Virus record (IMG/VR): IMGVR_UViG_3300030333_001790
Span: 1-39,187 of that record
Reading direction: 5' to 3' (one strand)
DNA length: 39,187 bases
DNA from: a virus
Position 1 is the first letter of the stretch, and each line of letters starts with the position of its first letter. This document shows positions 26,307 to 33,312 of this stretch, piece after piece. Both the position numbers and the translations under genes were made by a program. The notes under the pieces were generated by a model. The model was not told the origin of the DNA, did no database searches, and worked only from the letters and a program-made list of their open reading frames with translations.

Positions 26307-27695
26307 ATGGCACTCAATCCTTTCTTTTTACAAGGGTCTTCTGGTGAACAAAATCTAGTTCAGAGTTTAATTAATGAACAGATTAAAATGTATGGAGTGG
26401 AGATTTTCTACATTCCTAGAAGATACATCACGAAAAATACTGTAATACAGGAAGTTATAGAATCTAAATTTGAAGAGGCAATACCACTTGAAGCATATGT
26501 GGATACCTTTGATGGATATGAAGGACAAGGTTCTCTTCTATCTAAGTTTGGTGTGCAGGCACTTGATGATCTTACACTTATCATCTCAAGAGATAGATTT
26601 GAAAATTATATCACACCACTCATCAAAAATATACCTAATATAGAATTAGCAACTAGACCTAAAGAGGGAGACTTAATATACTTCCCACTAGGTGATAGGT
26701 TATTTGAGATTAAGTTTGTAGAACATGAGAAACCATTCTACCAGTTAAAAAAGAACTATGTATATGAACTCAGATGTGAACTTTACAGATATGAAGATGA
26801 AGTCATAGATACTGGAGTTGGAGATATTGATGATAATTTAGAAGAGGCAGGTTATATTGAAACACTTACTCTAGTGGCATCAGGAACACCTGCAGTGCTT
26901 ACAACTGGCATAGTGGATGGTGGAGTATCTTTTGTCACAATATCTAACAGGGGAGAAGATTATACTAGTCTTCCAAGAGTGGCAATTTCATCTGCACCTG
27001 CAGGAGGAATAACTGCTATTGGTATAGCATCCATGACAGATGATATAGTTGATTATGATGGAGTTAAATCATCTAAGATACAAAGAATTGATATTATTAA
27101 TCCAGGTTCTGGATATACAGTTGCTCCAAGTGTAGTGGTTGTTGGTGGTGGAGGAGCAGGTTTTGCTGCTACTGCAACAATCAATGATGGCACACTAGGA
27201 GTTGTTACATTTACTGGTGGTAGTGGATATTCTACTGCACCAACAATTACTTTCTCAGCACCACCAGGATCAGGCACAACAGCAACTGCAATTGCGTATG
27301 TAGGTAGTGGTAATACAGTAGGTATTGTTACACAAATTGGAATTACTAATGGTGGTTCTGGATACACCAGTGCTCCTACTGCAACAGTTACTTCACCATT
27401 TACAGGTGGTTCTGGAAATTACATATTCAATGAAGTTGTAACTGGTGCTGCAAGTAGCACAACTGCTAGAGTTAAATCATGGGATGCATCTACTAGAGAA
27501 CTTAAAGTTTCTATTACAAGTGGTGAATTTACAGTTGGAGAAGTTATCACAGGTAGTACATCAGGTGCTACTTATGAGTATCAAATAGTTGCTGCTACAA
27601 ATGATGATGATGGATTTGCAGAGAATACACCAATACAAAGTGCTGGAGATGATATAATAGACTTTACAGAGACCAATCCATTTGGAATGCCATAA
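26307..27695 (+). CDS. 14: neck protein gp14 with a repeat-bearing C-terminal extension
   Basis: Residues 1 to about 185 are a standard gp14 neck protein (NEQIKMYGVEIFYIPRRY, then the FGVQALDDLTLIISRDRFE region). Together with gp13 it forms the neck ring where the tail attaches. The protein has 462 residues against 256 in T4. The extra C-terminal part has four GSGYT-type repeats (near residues 215, 266, 305 and 350: GEDYTSLP, GSGYTVAP, GSGYSTAP, GSGYTSAP). These are followed by a V-V-x-G ... SW ... GEVITGSTSG module (about 375-430) and an acidic tail. The same modules occur in the giant baseplate proteins of this window. The stop codon lies inside a late promoter motif that serves gp15. Confidence 0.9.
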   Translation: MALNPFFLQGSSGEQNLVQSLINEQIKMYGVEIFYIPRRYITKNTVIQEVIESKFEEAIPLEAYVDTFDGYEGQGSLLSKFGVQALDDLTLIISRDRFENYITPLIKNIPNIELATRPKEGDLIYFPLGDRLFEIKFVEHEKPFYQLKKNYVYELRCELYRYEDEVIDTGVGDIDDNLEEAGYIETLTLVASGTPAVLTTGIVDGGVSFVTISNRGEDYTSLPRVAISSAPAGGITAIGIASMTDDIVDYDGVKSSKIQRIDIINPGSGYTVAPSVVVVGGGGAGFAATATINDGTLGVVTFTGGSGYSTAPTITFSAPPGSGTTATAIAYVGSGNTVGIVTQIGITNGGSGYTSAPTATVTSPFTGGSGNYIFNEVVTGAASSTTARVKSWDASTRELKVSITSGEFTVGEVITGSTSGATYEYQIVAATNDDDGFAENTPIQSAGDDIIDFTETNPFGMP

Positions 27696-27698
27696 ATA
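27691..27698 (+). promoter_or_regulatory. late promoter-like CATAAATA before gp15
   Basis: One mismatch from TATAAATA; it includes the gp14 stop codon (27693-27695). An AAAGG ribosome binding site (27706-27710) lies 9 nt before the gp15 ATG. Confidence 0.5.
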
Positions 27699-27719
27699 TA
27701 ATATAAAAGGATTATAAAA

Positions 27720-28721
27720 ATGTTTGAATATTTTTATCACGAAATAATGAGAAGAACCATTATTGCTTTTGGTTCTATCTTTAACAACATTAATATTCAA
27801 CATACTAGTGATGATGATTCAGTTGTTAGTAATACTAAAGTGCCTTTGGCATATGGTCCTACACAAAAATTCTTAGCAAGATTAGAGCAAGTACCTGATC
27901 TCAACAGACCAGTTCAAATTACATTACCAAGAATGTCATTTGAGTTAAATGGTCTTAGTTATGATCCTGCAAGAAAATCAACAACCACTCAAACATTTTT
28001 AAAAGGTGTAAAAGGTGATAAAAGTACCATTGCAAAAACATTTTTACCTGTACCATACAATCTAGATTTTGAACTTAGTATCTTCACTAAACTGAATGAT
28101 GATATGCTTCAGATAGTGGAACAAATACTCCCATACTTTCAACCTGCATATACTGTATCAGTAGACCTAGTTGATACTATTGGAGAGAAAAGAGATATTC
28201 CCATAGTATTAAATTCTATCACTACTAGTGATGATTATGAAAGTGATTTTTCTACTAGGAGAGCACTTATCTATACTATGAGATTTACTGCAAAGACTTA
28301 CATGTTTGGTCCTGTCAACACAGATGTATCCAAAGATATTATCAAAAAGGCATCTATTGGATATGTTGCTGGTTCAAAAACTACAACTCCAGTTAGAGAA
28401 GTTACTTATAGTGTTGTTCCTAGAGCTACTAAAGCATATGGAGATACAGTTACTACAAATCTAAGTGAAAATATAGACGATGAAGTAGCAATCTTTAGTG
28501 TTAACAGTGTTGATGGCATACAGAAAACTAATTACATATACATAGATCAAGAGGAGATGTTTGTAGAGTCTATCTCTGGCACAACACTAACTGTCAAGAG
28601 AGCACAAGACAATACAACTGCAGCATCTCATGTTCTTGGTGCAGAAATTAAAGTTATCACTGCTAGTGATAATAGTGCCATAGAATTTGGTGATGACTTT
28701 GGATTTGATGGAACCATCTAA
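27720..28721 (+). CDS. 15: tail sheath stabiliser / tail terminator gp15
   Basis: Gp15 caps the tail tube and sheath and joins them to the neck. The N-terminus MFEYFYHEIMRRTIIAFGSI and NLDFELSIFTKLNDDMLQIVEQILPYF (middle) are characteristic of the family. It is 333 residues against 272 in T4. The extra C-terminal segment (about 255-315) has a module, IYIDQEEMFVESISG followed by TLTVKRAQDNT and an Ala-Ser-His segment, that also occurs in the giant proteins. A ribosome binding site AAAGG is 9 nt upstream. The stop TAA overlaps the gp16 ATG by one base, so translation is coupled. Confidence 0.9.
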   Translation: MFEYFYHEIMRRTIIAFGSIFNNINIQHTSDDDSVVSNTKVPLAYGPTQKFLARLEQVPDLNRPVQITLPRMSFELNGLSYDPARKSTTTQTFLKGVKGDKSTIAKTFLPVPYNLDFELSIFTKLNDDMLQIVEQILPYFQPAYTVSVDLVDTIGEKRDIPIVLNSITTSDDYESDFSTRRALIYTMRFTAKTYMFGPVNTDVSKDIIKKASIGYVAGSKTTTPVREVTYSVVPRATKAYGDTVTTNLSENIDDEVAIFSVNSVDGIQKTNYIYIDQEEMFVESISGTTLTVKRAQDNTTAASHVLGAEIKVITASDNSAIEFGDDFGFDGTI

Positions 28722-29146
28722 TGACTAAAAACTTTGACAAATTAAATGATGCATTTAATGTTACTGGGGAAGTAGTCTCTACTGAAACCACTGAAGTTGG
28801 AATCACTAAACCTGAGAAGCATGAAAGATCAGATATAGAAAGAGATTATGAATATACAAGAGGTAATCTATACAGTATAATAGAGAAAGGACAAGAAGCA
28901 ATTGATGGTATTCTTGAGCTAGCTCAAGACAGTGAAATGCCTAGAGCATATGAAGTTGCTGGTCAGTTAATTAAAAGTGTATCTGATGCAACTGATAAGT
29001 TGATGGATTTACAAAAGAAATTAAAAGATGTAGAAGAAGATAAAGTATCTAAAGGTCCCAACACTGTCAACAATGCCTTGTTTGTTGGATCAACTGCAGA
29101 GTTGCAAAAATTATTAAAGAATAGCATTCCAAAAGATTCTAAATAA
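28721..29146 (+). CDS. 16: small terminase subunit gp16
   Basis: DNA-packaging regulator that works with gp17. The protein is 141 residues (T4 gp16 is 164). The central segment RDYEYTRGNLYSIIEKGQEA, followed by ILELAQDSEMPRAYEVAGQL and a long helix SVSDATDKLMDLQKKLKDVE, is typical of the family in T4-like phages. The C-terminal VNNALFVGSTAELQKLL is the usual end. The gene is joined to gp15 by a one-base overlap. Unlike T4, where gp16 and gp17 overlap, about 2.1 kb with three other genes separates gp16 from gp17 here. Confidence 0.92.
   Translation: MTKNFDKLNDAFNVTGEVVSTETTEVGITKPEKHERSDIERDYEYTRGNLYSIIEKGQEAIDGILELAQDSEMPRAYEVAGQLIKSVSDATDKLMDLQKKLKDVEEDKVSKGPNTVNNALFVGSTAELQKLLKNSIPKDSK
29138..29145 (+). 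promoter_or_regulatory. possible late promoter TCTAAATA
   Basis: One mismatch from TATAAATA, at the second base, overlapping the gp16 stop codon. It lies 43 nt before the next ATG. Support is weaker than for the CATAAATA motifs. Confidence 0.3.
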
Positions 29147-29188
29147 AACATAGGGAGAGAAATCCCAAAGTACTAAGATACTCATAAC

Positions 29189-30907
29189 ATGTCTGACGAC
29201 TATAAAAATTTGCCATCTATTGACGACTTTTCAGAAAGTTCAGAGGAACTCCCATCAGTTGTTGATTTATTAGAAGAAGAAGATTTACCATCAGTAGAAG
29301 GATATATTGAAGTAGAAGAGGAAGTTCAAACTATAGAGGATGCTAGTGGAGAAACATTTGCAGAAGTAAAGGATATTGTTCCTCCTTGGCCTGAGTTATT
29401 ACGTTTAGTAAATGACGTCAAAGAGAGTATACCTGAGATACCTGAGATAAAATCATATGACAATGAACTTCAAGAACTTTTAACACATATTGAGCAAGTA
29501 AAGGAAAGCATTCCAGAAGTTCCTGAAGTAAGATATTATGAGGATGATATACAATCACTAAAAGAAGATATTCAAGGAGTAAGAGAGGATATACCTAAGT
29601 TTCCTAAGTGGGTAAATGAAGTAAATGAAGTTCCTGATTTTTCTTGGATTGGAAAAACTTTTAGTGTTATAGATGATGATTTTGATAGAGTTAATGATAA
29701 TCTTAGAACTCTCAAAGATACATTCAATCAAGACATTGAAAATCTAACAGAAAGTTTTGATACTAAAGATTTTGAAAAGAAAGTTGAAATTAAAGAAGTA
29801 AAAAAATATTTACAGGAAACAAAAGATAAAATATATGAAGAACTAAAAGAAACTGCCCTTAAGATATATGAGCATAGGAATCAATTTAAAGATGATGATA
29901 GATTACTGAAGAAAAGTGTATTAAGTAAATTAAATGAAGCAAAACAAAATATTGAAAAAAAGATAAGTGAGTCTAATAGTAAATATAGAGATGCTAATAA
30001 AGAAATAAAAAACTACTTTAATGGATTAAAAGAAGAAGTTGCCAATCTGCCAGAGGTAAAATATTATGATAAAGATATTAAAAAGTTAAGTGATAAAGCA
30101 GAGACTCATACTATCAATATTGCAGAACTTTATAAAATTGTAGAGGATATAAAAGGAACTCAACAAACTTTGAGTGAGGAGATAGTTAATAATCGTCCTA
30201 TTGCACCTGACCCATCTGAAAAACAAGGAGATGATCCCCTCACTCCTACAGATCAAAAATTTGCTACTCTTCAAGATTTAGCAGCAAACTATAGACTATT
30301 TGTAAACAGAGTTGAACAACAGTTATACACCATTGGTGGAGGTGGTGCTGGATTCATCAAAGATCTTGATGATGTAAGTTTTGATCAAACTACAGGAACA
30401 AATGAATTACTAATTTACAGTGGTGATAAGTGGGTTGGTATAGCAAGCACAGCACTAGGTAGCAGCACTCTTACAGGATTAGATGATGTTGATGATTCTA
30501 ATTTAGGTGATGGTAGATTCTTAAGATATAATGCAACAGAAGAAGAGTTTACCTTTGAACCAGTATCTGCTACTAATTTAGAATTGATTGCTGGTGATAT
30601 TCAATCTGGTGTAAAGACTACTTCTGCTACAGGACAAGCAGTTGTAATGTCAATTAGTGCCTCCACTTATAGGTCTGTTAGTTATCAGATACAGGCAGTT
30701 CAAGGATCTAATTTTAATATGACAACCATCAATGTAATTCATGATGGTACAAATACATATATGAATGAATTTGGAACTATCAATCAACCAACAGGTATAG
30801 CAACATTCTCCACTGACATCAATAGTGGTGCTTTGAGATTGCTTGGATTTCCTGCATCATCAAGTTCTACCACATTCAAGGTCATTTTCACAGCACTACA
30901 AGTGTAA
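29189..30907 (+). CDS. coiled-coil virion structural protein between gp16 and gp17
   Basis: The 572-residue protein has three parts. Residues 1-70 are very acidic. About 70-330 is Lys/Glu-rich, helical and probably coiled coil (for example VKESIPEIPEIKSYD and QNIEKKISESNSKYR), with repeated ESIPE/PEV-type turns. The rest is beta-type: two LDDV motifs (FIKDLDDVSFDQ near 392, LTGLDDVDDSNLGDGRFLRY near 430) of the kind common in phage fibre proteins. It ends in a domain with a DGTNTYMNEFG motif (near 520) that matches a module in the 4001-residue protein. The architecture suggests a fibre or whisker-like protein. A role similar to T4 fibritin is only a possibility. It splits the terminase gene pair. 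Confidence 0.75.
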   Translation: MSDDYKNLPSIDDFSESSEELPSVVDLLEEEDLPSVEGYIEVEEEVQTIEDASGETFAEVKDIVPPWPELLRLVNDVKESIPEIPEIKSYDNELQELLTHIEQVKESIPEVPEVRYYEDDIQSLKEDIQGVREDIPKFPKWVNEVNEVPDFSWIGKTFSVIDDDFDRVNDNLRTLKDTFNQDIENLTESFDTKDFEKKVEIKEVKKYLQETKDKIYEELKETALKIYEHRNQFKDDDRLLKKSVLSKLNEAKQNIEKKISESNSKYRDANKEIKNYFNGLKEEVANLPEVKYYDKDIKKLSDKAETHTINIAELYKIVEDIKGTQQTLSEEIVNNRPIAPDPSEKQGDDPLTPTDQKFATLQDLAANYRLFVNRVEQQLYTIGGGGAGFIKDLDDVSFDQTTGTNELLIYSGDKWVGIASTALGSSTLTGLDDVDDSNLGDGRFLRYNATEEEFTFEPVSATNLELIAGDIQSGVKTTSATGQAVVMSISASTYRSVSYQIQAVQGSNFNMTTINVIHDGTNTYMNEFGTINQPTGIATFSTDINSGALRLLGFPASSSSTTFKVIFTALQV

Positions 30908-30912
30908 ATTTT

Positions 30913-30920
30913 AATAAATA
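30913..30920 (+). promoter_or_regulatory. possible late promoter AATAAATA
   Basis: One mismatch from TATAAATA, 25 nt before the next ATG, in the short gap after the coiled-coil gene. Confidence 0.35.
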
Positions 30921-30945
30921 TTAAAGTAAATGATGTTCAAATATA

Positions 30946-31191
30946 ATGATTTCCTTTAGAGAGGCAACTAAATTAAGAGCTAGAATAGGAAATGTAATTG
31001 ACGTTTATTTGTCTTGGAGAGGCAAAAACTACATGCTAAAAATGTTTTTCCCTTCAATCAAAAAACCATCACGCAGAGAAGTTCAGGATCAAGTGGTAAA
31101 AGTGTATCCTGGCGCAAAACTCTGGAATTACCAAGTTTCAACCTATGAACCAGGAGAACCACTCCTCCAAACAGGAGGATCAGCGTACTAA
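30946..31191 (+). CDS. small conserved protein upstream of gp17
   Basis: 81 residues, basic in the middle: SFREATKLRARIGNVIDVYL, then FFPSIKKPSRREVQDQVVKV and LWNYQVSTYEPGEPLLQTGG. No membrane segment and no known motif. Proteins of this type sit next to gp17 in marine T4-like phages as far as I recall, but their function is not known to me. The last 47 nt are shared with a small gene in another frame (31145-31291). Confidence 0.7.
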   Translation: MISFREATKLRARIGNVIDVYLSWRGKNYMLKMFFPSIKKPSRREVQDQVVKVYPGAKLWNYQVSTYEPGEPLLQTGGSAY

Positions 31192-31291
31192 GGATTTAGA
31201 AAAGAAAGTTAGACAGTTAGAAAGAATTATAGATATGACTATGAAGACAAGAGAACATGATCTTAAGTTTGGCAAGTATGAAATGATGTAG
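31145..31291 (+). CDS. 48-residue helical protein overlapping the previous gene
   Basis: This is a reading frame of 48 codons from the ATG at 31145 to a TAG at 31289-31291. The product starts MNQENHSSKQEDQRTK and continues DLEKKVRQLERIIDMTMKT, then REHDLKFGKYEMM. It is highly charged, with Leu/Ile/Val spacing of a short coiled coil. It overlaps the 81-residue gene by 47 nt, and its stop codon overlaps the strong gp17 ribosome binding site, a compact arrangement that favours a real gene. If it were not coding, about 100 nt before gp17 would be empty, unusual in this tight cluster. Function unknown. Confidence 0.65.
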   Translation: MNQENHSSKQEDQRTKDLEKKVRQLERIIDMTMKTREHDLKFGKYEMM

Positions 31292-31295
31292 GAGG
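31291..31295 (+). promoter_or_regulatory. strong ribosome binding site of gp17
   Basis: GGAGG at 31291-31295, 5 nt before the ATG at 31301. Most genes in this window have weak or no Shine-Dalgarno sequence, so this one stands out. It fixes the gp17 start. Confidence 0.75.
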
Positions 31296-31300
31296 TTATC

Positions 31301-33004
31301 ATGGCAGACAACATTTATCTAGGCAATCCCAATCTAAAAAAAGCAAACGTACAACAAGAGTTTACCCAAGAACAAATTCTTGAGTTCTATGCTTGTAGAA
31401 ATGATCCAATTTATTTTGCAGAACAATATGTAAAGATTGTAAGTTTGGATGAAGGTCTGACAGCATTTAAACCTTATCACTTTCAGAAGAAATTAATTAA
31501 AAATTTCCATGAGTCTAGATTTAACATCTGTAAGATGCCTAGACAAACGGGTAAGTCAACCACCTGTGTTGCATATCTCTTACATTATGTTGTTTTTAAT
31601 GATAGTGTTAATGTTGGTATACTAGCAAACAAAGCAGCAACTGCTAGAGAACTGCTAGGTAGATTACAAACTGCATATGAGAATTTACCTAAGTGGATGC
31701 AACAGGGTATCATAGCATGGAATAGGGGAAGTTTAGAATTAGAGAATGGATCTAAGATTCTTGCTGCTTCTACATCAGCATCTGCTGTTAGGGGTATGTC
31801 ATTCAATATCCTATTCTTGGATGAATTTGCTTTTGTACCTAATCATATTGCTGACCAATTCTTTAGTTCAGTTTATCCTACTATTACCTCAGGTAAGAGC
31901 ACAAAGGTTATCATAGTCTCCACTCCTCATGGTATGAACCACTTCTATAGGATGTGGCATGATGCAGAGCAAGGAAAAAATGAATATGTTCCTACTGATG
32001 TGCATTGGAGTGAAGTGCCTGGTAGGGATGATAAGTGGAAAAAATCTACAATTGCCAACACCTCAGAGGCACAATTTAAAGTTGAATTTGAGTGTGAGTT
32101 TTTAGGATCTGTTGATACTCTTATTGCTCCCAGTAAGTTGAGAGCATTAGTTTATGATGAACCACAAACCAGAAGTGCTGGATTAGATGTGTATGAGGTA
32201 TGTAAGAAAGGACATGATTATGTTCTTACAGTTGATGTAGCAAGAGGAGTTGGAGGTGATTATTCTGCTTTTGTAGTTATTGATATCACTGAGTTTCCAC
32301 ACAGAGTAGTGGCTAAATTTAGAAATAATGAGATTAAACCCATGCTATTCCCAAATGTTATATGGGAGGTGGCAAAGAGTTATAACAATGCCTTCATATT
32401 ATGTGAGGTAAATGATGTAGGAGATCAAGTTGCTTCTATTCTTAATTTTGATTTAGAGTATGAAAATTTATTGATGTGTTCTATGAGGGGTAGGGCAGGT
32501 CAAATTGTAGGACAAGGATTCTCTGGTAAGAAGACACAACTAGGTGTTAAGATGTCAAAAACTGTGAAGAAAGTTGGTGCTCTTAACTTAAAAACTTTGA
32601 TAGAGGAGGACAAACTTACATTTAGAGATTATGAGATATTAAGTGAGTTGACTACCTTTATTCAAAAACATAATTCATTTGAGGCAGAGGAAGGATGCAA
32701 TGATGATCTTGCTATGTGTCTTGTAATATATGCATGGTTGGTAGCGCAAGATTATTTTAAAGAACTTACTGATCAAGATGTAAGAAAAAGATTATATGAA
32801 GAACAAAAAAATCAGATAGAACAAGATATGGCTCCATTTGGTTTTATTATGGATGGTTTAGATGATGAAACTTTTGTTGACTCTGATGGAGATACTTGGA
32901 AAATAGATAATGGCACTTTAGAACTAGATAGATTGGCAGGTACACCTGGTTCTTGGAACACTGATGAGTATGGTGATCGCTCTTACATGTGGGATTATAG
33001 ATAG
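31301..33004 (+). CDS. 17: large terminase subunit gp17
   Basis: Packaging motor ATPase and headful nuclease. At 567 residues it is slightly shorter than T4 gp17 (610). Visible motifs are: Walker A RQTGKST (81-87); Walker B ILFLDEFAF with D174/E175; coupling motif STPHG (207-211); and a nuclease domain starting LTVDVARGVGGDYSAF with Asp312, then Glu369 in ILCEVNDVGDQ and Asp468/469 in GCNDDLAM. These match the order of the T4 catalytic residues (D401, E458, D542). All key residues are present, so it should be active in both ATPase and nuclease roles. The stop overlaps a GTG start of the next gene. Confidence 0.97.
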   Translation: MADNIYLGNPNLKKANVQQEFTQEQILEFYACRNDPIYFAEQYVKIVSLDEGLTAFKPYHFQKKLIKNFHESRFNICKMPRQTGKSTTCVAYLLHYVVFNDSVNVGILANKAATARELLGRLQTAYENLPKWMQQGIIAWNRGSLELENGSKILAASTSASAVRGMSFNILFLDEFAFVPNHIADQFFSSVYPTITSGKSTKVIIVSTPHGMNHFYRMWHDAEQGKNEYVPTDVHWSEVPGRDDKWKKSTIANTSEAQFKVEFECEFLGSVDTLIAPSKLRALVYDEPQTRSAGLDVYEVCKKGHDYVLTVDVARGVGGDYSAFVVIDITEFPHRVVAKFRNNEIKPMLFPNVIWEVAKSYNNAFILCEVNDVGDQVASILNFDLEYENLLMCSMRGRAGQIVGQGFSGKKTQLGVKMSKTVKKVGALNLKTLIEEDKLTFRDYEILSELTTFIQKHNSFEAEEGCNDDLAMCLVIYAWLVAQDYFKELTDQDVRKRLYEEQKNQIEQDMAPFGFIMDGLDDETFVDSDGDTWKIDNGTLELDRLAGTPGSWNTDEYGDRSYMWDYR

Positions 33005-33234
33005 TGGAATTAGATAGTCAGATAAGACTAGGACACTTATTACTCTCTGATAGAAAGTGTAGAGTATGTAAGGAGACAAAAAATTTAATAGATGGATTTT
33101 ACTTAACACGTAAAGATAGAGGAACATTAGCATCCTCTTATTCATATGAATGTAAGGTATGCACCATAAGAAGAATTATGGATTCTAGAAAAAAATCAAA
33201 CCCTTATACAGATTGGAACTACCCAGACTGGTAG
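33004..33234 (+). CDS. small Cys4 zinc-finger protein with a GTG start
   Basis: 76 residues. The best start is GTG at 33004, which overlaps the TAG stop of gp17 by one base. The protein has CRVC near residue 19 and CKVC near residue 51, giving a Cys-X2-Cys ... Cys-X2-Cys zinc-binding layout with conserved basic residues (FYLTRKDRGTLASSYSYE) between them. The fold resembles the zinc-binding half of recombination endonuclease VII/HNH-type proteins, but the catalytic His-Asn residues are not evident. Similar small proteins occur near gp17 in marine T4-like phages as I recall. It may be a nucleic-acid-binding accessory factor. Confidence 0.75.
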   Translation: MELDSQIRLGHLLLSDRKCRVCKETKNLIDGFYLTRKDRGTLASSYSYECKVCTIRRIMDSRKKSNPYTDWNYPDW

Positions 33235-33272
33235 TGTTCATGCGTTGTTTCCCCAATGAAAACATAGAAAAC

Positions 33273-33280
33273 AATAAATA
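33273..33280 (+). promoter_or_regulatory. possible late promoter AATAAATA before gp18
   Basis: One mismatch from TATAAATA, 32 nt before the gp18 ATG, in a 78-nt gap. A GAGG ribosome binding site follows at 33300-33303. Confidence 0.45.
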
Positions 33281-33312
33281 TTTTCAGATAAACTGAGACG
33301 AGGCTAGACGAC

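Noticed and set aside
27053-27367. Pro-rich open frame of 104 codons on the - strand in gp14
   Set aside because: The Pro and Val runs are the antisense of GGSGY/ATATI repeats; no start signal.
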